Part shown: positions 46,567-60,000 of the stretch, one piece after another
Layout: each line of letters begins with the position of its first letter
How positions within the stretch are numbered: the first letter of the stretch is position 1
Source: Vandiemenella viatica
Lineage: Eukaryota > Arthropoda > Insecta > Orthoptera > Morabidae
Assembly (NCBI GenBank): GCA_031002005.1
Contig: JARYHS010008074.1
Coordinates: forward strand, 178,708,494 to 178,772,493
DNA: 64,000 bases
Direction: 5' to 3'
Notes under the pieces: generated by a model
The model's database searches: none
Told to the model about the DNA's origin: nothing
Seen by the model: only the letters and a program-made list of their open reading frames with translations
Made by a program: the position numbers and the translations under genes

Positions 46567-46615
46567 AACATAATATAGTTAAGAGACAGCAGGGTATCAG
46601 AAAATATTTGCACTT

Positions 46616-49600
46616 GAGATGTACATTTGGGCTACAGTATTTCTTTGAGCACATTCTCAAGTGTTGCAAAGATCCAGTCCTTTGATAAGATTTGCAATAT
46701 CTCTGAAACTATTGTAATTCCAGATCTTTTTCATTTAGTACACTATTGAAGCCATCTCCCATAATTATTGCAACTTTGATGTTCCACAACAGACAAGGTA
46801 GTACTGTTTTAAAGAAGTGGGATCTTTGGGCACTGTTATTATTGCCAGAGGGGGTTTATTTATTGATTATTCAGGTGTTGTTTATTGTGGTTGCAATGCC
46901 CCTGTTATTTATTAATCTTTTGGTATCATTTGTCTTAGTCCGCTGTTTTATCATTCCCAATATTTGTTTCATAGGAATAGGTTATTATTCCTTTGTAGCC
47001 AGATATATTTAGTTTCATAAATATTACTTTCAGAAACATTACCTACAGTATCAATATTGTTTTGCTTGAGGTAATCTGCTTGACATTTTATTTTGAATGG
47101 TATAATGATTCGGTTAATGTTTATTGTTTCAAGACTGTAGCTTTGATTGGTTGTTACTGACTTTTTCCATCTCAACAGTGCCTTGAATTTTTACTTTATT
47201 ATACCATTGGGTTTTGTTCCCTCTTTTTCTGCTTTTTTTGGTCGGGGATGTATTTCGATGTTTCTCATCTTCCCACTTTCAGTTTGTTTATTTCTTATTC
47301 TTCTCATTGTGGTTTGACTGCATTTGCAGTCATCTCTATTTTTTCTGCTATTCTTTTGACTGGTATGCTGTTTTTTTCCTTTCTTTTGTCAAAAGTTTGG
47401 CATATTTTAGCTGAATACTGGCTTGTTGTCTTAGCTCTTTCATTACACACACTTCTGTAAGACTGCAATGTTATTCTTTTTCCCAGATTTCTTCTTTGGC
47501 TTTCCTGCTGGTAGTTGTAGTGTGTTTCTCATAGTTTCATATATTTCAGGCCCTTCTTCTGCATGGTAGTAAATGGTTTTAGATTAGAATCAAGTTTTAG
47601 GCAGCAAATATTAACAGAAGTTGGTTTAAGGAGTAAGATTTCTCAGAAACCAAAATTAAAAATTGTATCGCATCAGAATATCAGAAGGTTATCGAGCAAA
47701 GGATCAATTGGTTGTTCACATAAGTGAAATGAATGCTTTCAATAGAATTGATGTTTTATAGTAGTCTAAATACCATATAACCAGGAATAGGTATGTCAAA
47801 TATAACAAACTTTAATTTAGTTTCTCGACACTATACAAATAACTTGGAGAGAGGTTGAGTTGTCTCTTGCATTAGAAATGATTATAGTTTTGATGATAAA
47901 AATGTTAGCACATATTTGTCTTGGTCAACTATTTGAAGGCCATGTTACAGGGCTAAATTTGGACAATGAAATTTTTTTAATTGTTACTGTATACAGGCAC
48001 CCTCTAGTAATTGTACTCTTTTTTTGAGCCAGCTTGAACTCTTATTAGCATTTTTATGCAGAAAATCAGCTAACATAATATTGTGTGTGATTTTTGCTAT
48101 AGATTTTTTTAAAAAATAACTTACCCCATAAATCATGTAGGAACCATTAGCCAGCTCAAACAATATAAATGAGGTAGTTAATTTTCCCACAAGAATAATC
48201 AATAATAGTTAATCAGCTGTAGAGAATGCTTTCCTACTTAACTCAGAATTCATTTATACAATCAATGGACTTTTAGATCATGATGTACAGTTATTAACTA
48301 TCCACACCTTAATAGGAACGAGCTCCAAGAGTAAAGCTTTTAAGGTTCAGTGAGTAATAAATGATGAATCATTTAGTCATTTTACAAACTGCCGTATAAC
48401 CATCAACTGGAAATATGTTTACAGTGTACAAGGTATGAATGAAATTACAACATTTTGGGTAACTTTGCCATAAATTAATTTGAACGTTGCTTCCCCACAA
48501 AAAGGTGCCATATTCCCCCTCCCCCCCAAAAAAATAATAACATGGATAACTGTGGGCATTATGACAACATGCATTTCTTAGTCTTAATGTGATTATTAAA
48601 ACACATTACAAGCAATACTGCAAAATTCTGAAAATAATTATTAAAAAATCTAAAATTATGTATTACAAAAAAAGGTTTACGGCTTTGTTAAAAAAAAAAT
48701 TAAAATGGAACATTTTAAAAAATGAAACAGGGATAAATAATTAGGCGACCAAAGTTATATATATCAAAGGAAATTCAGTATAATCAAATTTTCTTATTGC
48801 TGATATATTTATTAATATTTTTTTTTCTGTTGCTGATAAGTTGACTAACTCATTCACACTATGGATTTTGTTGATACAGGATTTTAAGGAAAATTTAATG
48901 TTTATAAATTTAGCTACTCCAGAATAAATAAAAAATTATTATGTCTCTTAAGAGCTAATACTTGAGTGGTTATTATAGGATTTCCATGAGATTAATTGAA
49001 CGATGCTTCACAGAATTAAGTAATGCTAAGTTATCTGTTTAATTAATCTTCACTCAAGGGTACCTTTCCAGAAAGGCTGTAGTTCAACAACTGCATAAAA
49101 GGGGGATAAGTCAGTTCTATGGAATTACTGTCTTATTTAATTACAATCAGAATTCTACAACTTGTGGTAAACATATAGAAAAATAAAATGACTAAACATT
49201 AGACCACATAGACAAGACAGAAATAGTTTAAAAAAAAAAAAATAATAAAATAAAAATGTTAATTTTTGTTAAAAGTAAAGCTAAAGAGTTAAAAGTGGAT
49301 TCAGATGAAAGAGAAAATTTTGTAGAACAAGATTATAATATTGGTTTACATAGAAATGCAAAATCATAGCTTTCGAAATTGTAGCTTTCTTGTTAAGACA
49401 TGACTCTGCTGACTCATATGAGGAAGTTGCACAATTTTGATAATAAAAATGACTTTAGAAGAGACAGATAAATACTAGAAGATAAGAGTGTTTTTTTTTT
49501 TATTAAAAGAAATACATTGTTTTTTTTCATTTCAAACCAAAATCAACAAGAAATTGATTCAAGAATATTTGGGCATTATGTCATTCAGTGAGAAATAAAT

Positions 49601-50580
49601 GATTATGAAGTGTAGTAGACAATTATTAAAAACTATACTTAAAGAAAAACTAGTCTAGTAAAACAACATATGCCAGATGATAGGAAAAACTAATAAATAT
49701 TAAAAAAGTTATTAGATGAAAACAGAAATAGATGCAATTGAAGTTAGAAGTTGCAATTGAGTAAAATGTAAAAAAAAAAAAAAAAATCAACAAACCTGAG
49801 GAAATAATCAGATAAAAAAGTGGCTATGCTTTTTCCTTAATATACCCCCCTGCTTCCTTGGTCAGTGTGTATTCTATTACCATGCTCAGACTGCATCAGA
49901 TGTGACGTGAGTGGCTAGCAACACTTGTAATTTTCCATGAAAATTCAGGAAGTGAACATATCTCAACACTCAGTAACTGTGTGGACTCATGCTTTTCAAA
50001 GTTTGGATGTTCTGATGCAAGTCTTTGGTTATACATTGATACCAGTATCAACTTCAAAAACATTTTAAAGAATATACTATTATTATCTACAGTGATCTTT
50101 TTTTAATTTCAATATCAACATGAAACCCACTATCTGTTGTGGAATTAATTAACCAGGTAAGTAACCAAGTTGGTGAATTACCACAGCTTCAGATTGTGGT
50201 ATCAGAATTTAACATGAACTTAATAACAGCAATGGTCACAGTTTTAAGATATCTTACCTAACTCAAGCAAGATCTAGTCATAATGTTGTGAAATCCCATA
50301 TTTAATACTGTTGGTGCTTTATGAATATTTCACTTTCCTTGTCCTCGCAATTTAAGTTGATAACATGTTTCTTTCCCTCAAGATATATCATAAACCATTT
50401 GTAAGTTATTAAACCATAACACTATGGTGATAATGCTCTGAAAGGATGATTCTATGGTCTACTACATCAAAAACTGTAGACAAATCTATATCAGTGTTAA
50501 TAAGTGTTCAATAGCTAATTACAAATATAAATACATTTTATTGTTATGACAAGCATTGAATAACAGTTTTGTAATTCCAT
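46616..50580. other. Intron 3 sequence without recognised genes
   Basis: 46640-47570 has several open frames on both strands and an MGD-F-N-like string on the minus strand near 46760, too weak to call an endonuclease. From 47600 on, AT-rich sequence with many homopolymer runs (for example A-runs near 48680-48700, 49230 and 49770). The last 200 bases lead into exon 4. Confidence 0.35.
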
Positions 50581-50586
50581 ATGCAG

Positions 50587-50686
50587 GTTTATTGTGAAAG
50601 ACAGAGAACCTTTCTACACGTCTGCTCAGAGAAGTCTTGTTGTTTGGCAAGTAATGATGAGAGCAAAATATGATGACAGCGAGAAG
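50587..50686 (+). CDS. Anoctamin exon 4 in window
   Basis: A 100-bp exon, phase 2 in and phase 0 out, between ATATGCAG and GTTAGT (50687). With the preceding CA it completes a glutamine, then reads FIVKDREPFYTSAQRSLVVW and QVMMRAKYDDSEK (to residue 179). This matches the family block LFLIEDxxxFFxSSxRxxIVYxIL. The donor GTTAGT is a non-optimal but usable splice site. Confidence 0.93.
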
Positions 50687-51394
50687 GTTAGTAGCTAACA
50701 GTTTAGTACTTTTGTTAAAAAATAGTTAAGAAATGGTTTAGCTTCAAAAAAAGTGTAAAAACAAGTTCTAAAGTTTGTGTATGTATAAAGACAATACAGT
50801 TCTGAATAAAAAAACACTTTTGTACAATGTGGAAGAAGAAGCAGTGAATTTATTAACTTTATTCATTGTTCTACATTTCTTGATTGAATTTATTCCTCTA
50901 ATAATATTGCTGCTTCCTTTTTTCCATCCATTTATATTTCCCTATTCATTCAGTAATCCGCCATAGTGAATAGTTTCCAAGGTTTTCAAACCCCTCTCAT
51001 TAATTCTCCATTATTGTTTTCACTTGAACATTTTCATTTTTTATAACCTTGTGAATTTTTGACAAGATTTTTACCTCCTTGTAATCGGATTTTCTCCATT
51101 GCTAAAAAGTTGTTGCTTACATTATGTGTCGTGTGCATAGATCAGTGCAACATGCAGTTTAGTTCCACATTATAGGACACAAAAAAGCTGTATCTATTAT
51201 ATCATTTGACAGTGACTTGTCAAATACATAATGGTGCACAGGAAATGGAAGCTGTCATTTATAAGCCAGCTTGTTGAAGAGAAACATTTTTAATGGTTAT
51301 GAATACTTCACTAAGCTCAGTTAGAACTATCTTATAACAAAGTCCTCCTAATCAAGCAAAATTTTATGTCTGATTTTAAAATTGATTATTAACA
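50687..51394. other. Intron 4, 5' part
   Basis: AT-rich sequence with no recognised features up to the LINE at about 51398. Confidence 0.4.
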
Positions 51395-51397
51395 TAA

Positions 51398-54375
51398 CAA
51401 GTGGTTTTCAAGTAGGCAACATGGGTTCAGGCAAGGATATTCATGCGAATCTCAGTTGGTGGGATATATACAAGATATTTCAGATGAAATGGACAAGGGA
51501 GGCCAAATTGATAGTGTAGCACTAGATCTTTCAAAAGCATTTGACAAGTGAGCCATAAAATGGTAGTAAATAAGGTAAAAACTATTGGAGTAGATGAGAA
51601 AGTGATTTCCTGGGTAGAAGAATTTTTAAAAGGTAGAAAACAGAAAGTTAGGATAGGAAATGTGGTATCAAACGAAGTGGAAGTAAAAATGGAAGTGCCG
51701 CAGGTTAGTGTATTGGGACCATTTCTATTCATTATTCTAATGAGTAATTGTGTTGATTGTTTACTACCTGAAATTAGATTGTTTGCAGATGACATAATGC
51801 TGTATAAAAGGATCAAAATGATAGAGGATTGTAAACAGTTGCAGGGTGATCTGGACAGGATATCTAGTTGGGTTGTGTAACGTAGTTGGCCTTATTGGCA
51901 ACTGAGAAAACGAAAAGGAAGAGTGTTTGGTATCGGTTTTAGTAGGTTACCCAAAGTAAGATTTCCCCCATAAGATAACACTAATCAGGTGTAGAAGGGA
52001 ATGTAAGACTCACATTGGTAGTAGTATGAGTTTTTGGAAGGAAGTTATGAGCAATCTTTAAGTCCGAACCGAGACGCTTTGTGGCAGTGATGACGCAATA
52101 CCCGGCAGGTTCATAGAAGTATGAAAGAATGGTAATAAATGAATTAAGATACCAGGATGAAAGTATCGGATCTTTGTTTAGAAGTACAAGACATGGTTTC
52201 CAACGGAATTTATTTTATATATGACTAATTTTAAGGTGCTTTTTCAATAAAGGAAAAAATCGTAAGTCGAGAATAAAATAAGTAGTCAAAAGAAAATTAT
52301 GTCAGATTAAAGTCCTTCTTGTGAAAAGATGATGACAGCAGTTTGAGATCGTTGAGTTGAGTAGAAATATGTTAAAAAGTAATTCCAAAGTGAAAGCGGT
52401 TAAAGCATCGTAGCTAACTAGGTTGTCGAGAATGGGTAGAAATGAAAGTTGACAAAGGGGAAAGAAAAAACTAGAAAAACATCTGGGAGGCAACCTATTT
52501 TTATGAAAGTACAATTTTTTTAAGTAAGTTTGGCGGAAAGTTTTATCAAAATAATGCACTCTCAATATAAGATATTTAATTTCAAAGTATTTAATTGGGA
52601 TTCCATGATGGATGACGAGAAGGGATGAAAACTTTGAGAGGCGATATCTTTTTAATTAAAGGGTTTTAGAAGGTAGTGAGATATACCAAATTAATTGTCA
52701 AAAGCTGTAGAATTCCAGAAGATTAGAAAACTCGCGCTAAAACAAATAGTTGGGACACTAGATCTAGAAAATAGGTTTATTTAACTTCGAAAATTAATAA
52801 CAACAAAAGGAGAGCAGATAGGAACAATTTTACAAGGATAGAAAATGCTTAGGATGAGGAACTCTACATTATCACAAAGTTTCAGGAAAATTGGAAAAAC
52901 TTGGGGGGAAAGCCTTTGTGAGCGGAGCTGGGAGAGACGCTAGATGAGTGGAATTTCCCATCAGGCTTGGGGGAGCCTATATAAGATACCTGAGGCGGGA
53001 CCTCGACCGCATTAGTTTCGAACTGGTTAGAGGGTGAAGGTGTGAAGTGTGGGCGGACGTTATGGCAGTGTCGCATGGTGTGGGTGTCGCGTTAGAACAA
53101 TCGTGAATAAACGGACTTGGAATATTTGTAGACGGCAACTATAATTTTTGAAACAGATCATTAATTTAACAAACTTCTTTTACATAATTTAAATTTGACA
53201 ATTTGTATGATTTTGTTTGAGGTTTCAAGTGGAGTGAACTTTTTATTGTGTCTGATTTGAGTGTATGTAATTATCATGGCATTAATCTGCAATTTTCGGA
53301 AACGAAGTCTTTCTGGTAACAATTTCTGTTGTCAGAGTGAATATGTCTTTAAACGTTGAACAATAAAATACTGGACTTTAAAATCTGTGTTGAGAACAAT
53401 CTTAAGATATTAACCTTCATTGAAAAATCCCATTATTAAAAACATTTGTGTTGGCAACCGTTCTAATTAAATTAAATATTGCAGAGAAGTATAGGAAAGA
53501 AATGAGTTTGTGAACATGGGGGATCTCCACTCCACCCCATAAGAAGTTTTTTTCCTACAGTTGGTAAACATAAGATGAAGATAAATGCAAAGAATAGTCA
53601 GCTAATTAGATACACAAATAAAACACAAAAGGTTAATTATGAATATAAGGTGGGGTAAAGAATTGCTTGCTAAAGACTTGAAATGTAAACATCTTGGCAT
53701 TACATTTGATAATAAGCTTAACTGGGCAGGACACATTGGACAGGTGGTAGGAAAAGGTTTCAAAATTCTGCACTTGTTGGAGAGAGTGATGAGGGGATAC
53801 ACAAGAGAAGTAAAGGAATTGGGTTACAAAACTTTGGTTAGACCATTGCCTGAATATGGTAGTGAGGTATGGGACCCACATTTTGAGTATCAAATACAGG
53901 AGTTGGAGAAGTTGCAAAGAAGGGCTGCTAGATTTGTTTCTGGAAATTATCGCAGAATGCAATCAGTGACGGATATGATAAAGGAGCTGGAATGGCATTC
54001 ATTGCAAGACAGGAGGAGGATGAAGAGGGCCATGGGAGTGTACAGGGCGTATACTGGCGATGAGGCATGGAAAGATATTGGAGTAGGTATGAAAAGTAGT
54101 TCATGGAAGGGAAAAGATGACCATGACCACAAACTGGCACTCGATTTCAGGCACAGGGGTGAGGGAAGATTTTCTTTTTTAGGTAAGGGTGTCAGGGATT
54201 GGAATGAGTTACCGAAGGAAATGATTAATAACTTACCGACAACATTAAAGGAATTTAAAGTTAAAATTTGTAGACGGCAAATGTAGGTGGGTGCAAGATA
54301 GGGGGAAGTTGGGTGTGTAGGCAAATTGCCACCATAGCATGTGCTCCATTGCAATTAAATTAAAATTAAATTAAT
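51398..54375 (+). mobile_element. CR1-like LINE 3' part, split by a solo LTR
   Basis: The 5'-truncated copy starts inside the RT (near FSSRQHGF), with ALDLSKAF, then after a one-codon loss KMVVNKVKTIGVDEK and the catalytic FADDIMLYKR (51778-51810). It is cut at QGDLDRISSWV and resumes at 53564 with GKHKMKINAKNSQL. The 215-codon frame 53639-54286 is the RT thumb and C-terminal region (HLGITFDNKLNWAGHIGQVV, ARFVSGNYRRMQSVTDMIKE, GRFSFLGKGVRDWNELPKEM). The 3' UTR ends in AATTAAATT repeats. It is about 95% like the copy at 55566, judged on sampled lines. Confidence 0.9.
51876..53559 (+). mobile_element. Solo LTR (1684 bp) in the LINE
   Basis: The insert starts TGTAACGTAG and ends TTTCCTACA (TGTA...TACA). 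It has a perfect 4-bp duplication GTTG (51872-51875 and 53560-53563). Removing it restores the LINE reading SSWVGKHxMKINAK. A TATATAA box at 52978-52984 and an AATAAA at 53106-53111 place a U3-R-U5 organisation on the + strand. No internal gag or pol. The 4-bp duplication fits gypsy-type LTR retrotransposons. Confidence 0.92.
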
Positions 54376-55350
54376 TTTTGTTGGTAACTGTTAAAATTTT
54401 TTTTATCTCTTTGGGTAACTTCCAAATAGAAACTCAACACATGAAAGCATGCTAAGAGGTAAATATCAATCAGCATTTTATGTGGACACCTTAAACCTTT
54501 TTGCATTATTTTGCAGTACTCTGGTACTACTACTGAAAAGAGTCCTTTTAGCTCTATATCACTGTCAATGATTAATAGGATGTCTGGTATTAGATATAAA
54601 GTAGTGAGTCCTGGTAACCATTTCTGCATATTTTGATGGCTAAGACTTCAAGACATAATTTATTCCTAGGAATGACAGATCTCTTAAAATAATTTCCATC
54701 ATTAATTTATGAGATGTAATATAAATAAAATTCACAGATCCATAAGAGCCACATATTTTGTCTAATCCTTTCTGTGTTAAGTGATCTGAACATGTTGCCA
54801 TATTTATTTAAGAACAAGAATGGCAAGCTTATCTAGTAATCCTGTTTCGAAGTGAGTCCTAGTTTCTAGCTATAGCACTCATAGCTTTGTTACATTAAAA
54901 AAATGCATTATTCTCTCTATGTTACAGGTAAATCAAATTAACAAAGATAAATGTGTATGTAACAGGATCCTCTTGTTTGTTTTTGTGCATGAGTGTGTGA
55001 TACCCATACATCCAGGGTCTTCCAAGTAATGTCCTGCTAATCAAGCAAATTTTTATATTTTATTATGTTTGAATTCAAAATTATAAGTTAACCTAATGTT
55101 TTTTATTGTTAATAGTGAAAATCTTACAAAGATGGGCTAGCATGTCATACTTCCCACTTCTGTAACTTGCAAATATAAACTCTGTCCACCTATCCAAGTG
55201 CCACCAGTAAATTCATTCTTTCTCTTTCAGTACCATAGAAGAGAAAAAATCTACATAGTTGAATAACTAAAGTGAAGCTATATTTTTATTAGAAAGGCTA
55301 AACTGTTTAAAATATTAATGCTGTGAAATAGTATTTAACATTTATTTTTG
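54376..55350. other. Intron 4, 3' part
   Basis: AT-rich sequence with no recognised features between the LINE tail and exon 5. Confidence 0.4.
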
Positions 55351-55353
55351 CAG

Positions 55354-55461
55354 TGTGGCATCCGTAGACTTCTGAACAATAAGACATACTTTGCTGCTTT
55401 TCCTTTACATGAAGGAAAATATGACCATGATGCACCCAGTGGCTACATCTTTGACAGAAGA
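55354..55461 (+). CDS. Anoctamin exon 5 in window
   Basis: A 108-bp exon, phase 0 on both sides, with acceptor TTTTTGCAG and donor GTAAGT at 55462. It encodes residues 180-215: CGIRRLLNNKTYFAAFPLHE, then GKYDHDAPSGYIFDRR. It matches the family motif FGIxRLLxxxxYxxAYPLHDGxY, the conserved end of the cytoplasmic domain before the first membrane helix. No stops. It lies only about 105 bp upstream of a LINE insertion. Confidence 0.95.
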
Positions 55462-55565
55462 GTAAGTTAAATATGAATATCTCCCAGTTAACAGTGGTAT
55501 CATATCAGCTGAATTTTATTTTATTTGCTTTTGTGAATTCATGCAATGAAATCCAAGATGTATTT

Positions 55566-57090
55566 ATGGATGTGACATTGTACCTTATCTTGAAATATTA
55601 TTTAAATTGAGTCTGGATACTTGCTGCTTACCATAAGACTGGAAAAGTGCGATAGTAGTACCGGTACATAAAGGAGGGGTGAGAAATAGAGTCAAAAATT
55701 ACAGGCCAATCAGTTTGACTTCAGTGGTAGGTAAATTAATGGAAAGATTGATTTGCAACCACATCAGAAACGTATGTGAGGAACGTAAGTGGTTTTCAAG
55801 TAGGCAACATGGGTTCAGGCAAGGATATTCATGCGAATCTCAGTTGGTGGGATATATGCAAGATATTTCAGATGAAATGGACAAGGGAGGCCAAATTGAT
55901 AGTGTAGCGCTGGATCTTTCAAAGGCGTTTGACAGAGTAAGTCACAAAATGGTAGTAAATAAGGTAAAAACTATTGGAGTGGATGAGAAAGTGATTTGCT
56001 GGTTAGAAGAATTTTTAAAAGGTAGAAAACAGAAAGTTAGGGTGGGAAATGCGATATCAAAGTAAGTGGAAGTAAAAATGGGAGTGCCGCAGGGTAGCGT
56101 ATTGGGACCATTGCTATTCATTATTCTAATGAATAATTGTGTTGATTGTTTACTATCTGAAATTAGATTGTTTGCAGATGACATAATGCTGTATAAAAGG
56201 ATCAAAACGATAGAGGACTGTAAACAGTTGCAGGGTGATCTGGACAGGATATCTAGTTGGGTTGGTAAACATGGGATGAAGATAAATGCAAAGAAGAGTC
56301 AGCTAATTAGATACACAAATAAAAAACATAAGGTTAATTATGAATATAAGGTGGGGAAAGAATTGCTTACTGAAGACTTGAAATGTAAATATCTTGGCAT
56401 TACATTTGATAACAAGCTTAACTGGGCAGGACACATTGGACAGGTGGTAGGAAAAGGTTTCAAAACTCTGCACTTGCTGGAGAGAGTGATGAGAGGATGC
56501 ACGAGAGAAGTAAAGGAATTGGGTTACAAAACTTTGGTAAGACCATTGCTCGAATATGGTAGTGTAGTATGGGACCCACATTTTGAATATCAAATACAGG
56601 AGTTGGAGAAGGTGCAAAGAAGGGCTGCTAGATTTGTTTCTGGAAATTATAGCAGAATGCAATCTGTGACAGATATGATAAAGGAGCTGGAATGGGATTC
56701 ATTGCAAGACAGGAGGAGGATGAGGAGGGTCATGGGAGTGTACAGGGCGTATACTGGCGATGAGGCATGGAAAGATATTGCAGTAGGTATGAAAAGTAGT
56801 TCATGGAAGGGAAAAGATGACCATGACCACAAGCTGGCACTCGATTTCAGGCACAAGGGTGTGGGAAGATTTTCTTTTTTAGGTAAGGGTGTCAGGGATT
56901 GGAATGAGTTACCAAGGGGAATGATGAATAACCTACCGAAAACGTTAAAAGAATTTAAAGTTAAAATTTGTAGAGGGCAAATGTAGTTGAGTATAGAATA
57001 GGGGGAAGTTGGGTGTGTAGGGAAATTGCCACCGGAGCATGTGCTCCATTGCAATTAAATTAAATTAAAAAAAAATTAAATTAAATTTCA
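55566..57090 (+). mobile_element. CR1-like LINE 3' part, best preserved copy
   Basis: 5'-truncated at about 55566. RT: DIVPYLEILFKLSLDTCCLP (with a stop right after it), NYRPISLTSVVGKLMERLIC, ALDLSKAFDRVSHKMV, MGVPQGSVLGPLLFIILMNN, catalytic FADDIMLYKR, LKCKYLGITFDNKLNWAGHI, then a C-terminal region with GKGVRDWNELPRGM to the stop at 56986. Only two premature stops were noticed: at about 55633-55635 and at 56063-56065 (ISK*VEVK, where relatives have E). The 3' UTR ends with GAGCATGTGCTCCATTGCAA and AATTAAATT repeats. Recent but dead, since it lacks the 5' half. Confidence 0.92.
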
Positions 57091-60000
57091 CACTCTTTGG
57101 ATCTTTTCACATCATACTGAACATGTACCAGATACCCTAGTGGAAAAAACTGAAGGGCCCAATTATTTGTAAACAGTAATTTGCTTTGACTATTTTTTGA
57201 TATGTAATTCTAGTCAGATGCAAAAATATAAATTTCTGATTGTTGTGTAACTGAATGACAGCTACTAACAAAAATACATTTTTTCAATTGAGAATTTGGT
57301 TATTTCTAAATATTTCCTTTTTAAAACAAATAAGTATAGGAAAGCTAAATACAATCTTTACCAGAGATGGAAGTAGAAAGACAGTGAAGATTTTTTTTTT
57401 TAATTTCTAACACTTGTGCTCAATATGTATTTCATGCCATCTCTTAGTGCATTAGATGAAATGATAGACACAAGAACAATACATGTGGTTCATTTACACC
57501 AGAAACAAACAAGAATTGGGAAAGTAAACCCACTGTCACAACTTTCCTGAATGCCAGAGTTAGTGATATACGGCTTATCATGAGCTTTAACCATGATGTG
57601 TTGCCTTTGGATACTTAGATTGTTCATACAAAGAAATCAGTCACCACCTTATTGGATAACCTCAATAAGGAAAGGCAAGTTCAAATCAGAGTCACTGTTG
57701 CTATTAAAAAAATAAAACCAACACTATATTCCTCAGCAAATTTCAACAATCCTTCAGGCATCAGAAATCTTCACCAAATTTAATGATTGCAAGTACTGAT
57801 AAATGATTCAAGTCAGGCCAACCTCATAACCTCTAACTGCTTACATGCAAACACTATGTCATAGTATTGTTTGTTACCTGCTGCCTACATCTTCACACCC
57901 AAGCATAGGTCAAAGCAATGTGGTGACTGCTGAACTGATTCTAACGAACTGATCTGACCAGGAGGAGCCTCAGCCCTCCCTACTTATAGCAGTGCCGAGT
58001 AAACCAGGAAAATTCCCTTTTCTCATGAAATCACCCAAAATTTCTGGATACCAGAATTATTCCAAATGACTTGAAATTTTAACATCACAGTGAATCCTAA
58101 TAAAAATTCCCATATCTGTCCTAATTAAGCCATAAAAAATTATTTTCCAAAAAATTATAAAAATGCTTATAATGCCTAAAGGTTTTGAATTACAAAATCA
58201 AAATAACTTCTTAACCATTTTGAAGAATTGTCTCTTTAATTTGATGTACAAATCTGCCTGATTAACAGTTTTCAACTGGATAAAATAACAAAAAATCAAA
58301 CTGGACAAATATTCAAAAATTGATATCTCCTGAAATATTTAACTTACAGATCTGAAACCTACTTTATAAGATTCTACATAGCATTTTCTATAAGGTTGTG
58401 ATACCCCTTAACTATGATAATAATTCTTCAATAGCCTTTTTATAATTTAAGGAAGCTCCCCCCTCCTCCTTGTAATTTCTCATGATTTGTTTACTGGAAG
58501 GAGCCATATTAATGAGTTTACAATTAATTTTAATTTTTCAGATTCTTGCCAAAATAATGCATATATTCAAAAACCAATTAATGTGTCATGCTCAGAAAAA
58601 AAATCCTTTTTTAATTTACACGTAGTCCCCCCTTTGACTTTATTTCTGTTCTTTAATCTTAACTTTCTATCCTCCTCCATGTGGATTAGTATTCTCTATA
58701 AACCCTCAAAAACACCCCTTAACTTTTAGTTACCTCTATAAAAATTTAATACAATATGTAAGAAAAATTAATATGATATGTAAGAAAAAAAATCATGCTC
58801 CTTTTAAGCTATAAACCATTTCCCTATCTTCAAAACTGTGGCTCCTGGAATTTTAAATGTATTTACTGTGCCATTCTGGTTTCACACAAACTAGATCTTG
58901 AAATGCTGATGTCTTCAGGAAAAATTCCTAGCTACAAAGTTACCTATTCCATTTTATTAGTTAGGGTTTGGAGTATCTCTGGAGATGAATGCAGCATTTT
59001 CTTTTCTGAAATAGTCTCTACTCCTTTATAAGAATGAATCTATATGTTCTGATTTTATATAACTGTTTACTTTGATTTATGACTTGAAATTCTTAAGAAA
59101 ATGACTTTAAACTTGATTTGAAATGTTATTGAGTTGACCTTGATGCTCCCTAAACAAATTTGGTTATGAAATTACAAAATTTTAGGTTACCTGACACCAT
59201 CACTAATCAAAGTTAAAGTTATATGGGTGATCTCTACATAATAACATAACTGCAATATATGCAGTGCTTCAGGTAACTCCTTATACATGCTGGAGGAAAT
59301 GAACCACTTGTTGTAGATTTTGTATGTATATACCAACTGCCAGATCTGGTTGGAGGGGGAGAGGAAGCAATCTCAAATTTTTATGCCCTCGACCTGAAAA
59401 TTCGTAGGTCTGTCACTTAATATGCCTTTCTGTTTCATGATGTGTTTCATCGCAAACGCTTAAGGGGTCACATGAGGTATTGAGTGTTTTTATTTAATCA
59501 TTTTTCCCGTATCCTACTTTCAACTATGATAAACAGTGGGTTTAATTTTCCTATCTTTATTTGTTTTAACATAGGAAATTTCTGTTTTGTTTTTCTCTGT
59601 GTGTGTATATACCACCAACATGCCTCCAACTTTGGTAAGTGATCAGCTTAATTCCACAATTATACTGCCATTTATTTCCTTTTGTATCCAAGATTTAAAA
59701 TCATATAAAATTACTTTTCTTGCCATTGTAGGCCCAATGTTTTTCATCCTTTTCTTAACTAATTTAATGATCATGGTCATAAGGAGCACCAACTCTGTGG
59801 GTGCTCAGGGTCTTCAGATGAAATTCGATGATACATCAGTAACTGCAAACTTAACCTTTTTAATTTTTTTGTAATTTCTCTACCAATCTAGTTAAGGATT
59901 ATATCCTCTTCAGAGGAGTAGTTTGTGTGGTGATCGTGCATTCTGAGCAAGAAACTTCTTGGTCTCTTGGCTGTCTGGGTGATAGTGTCTTTGTATTAGA

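Larger units (their letters stand above)
43265..46615 (+). mobile_element. CR1-like LINE 5' half: ORF1 with repeats and esterase-like domain, then endonuclease
   Basis: Starts with an ORF1 frame at 43265 that runs into VEAQP repeats, then RRDTVNRMKKPDNSEIEGEN near 43690. After an LTR-like insertion (43822-44859) ORF1 resumes: 45035-45457 reads NDNRVVIMGVAGSSIDRNES and DRWGYTRHGLHVNRRSKDVL. The latter resembles the C-terminal Asp/His block of SGNH-type esterase domains found in ORF1 of CR1 elements. Endonuclease: VDCRNIMNN near 45650 and VIIGEDLNLPVVNWVGNKIN near 45985. Homology ends near 46615; RT is missing. Stops in several places. Confidence 0.78.

Noticed and set aside
46741..46800. Minus-strand IIMGDGFN string like an endonuclease GDFN motif
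   Set aside because: Isolated; flanking frames are broken and show no further endonuclease blocks.
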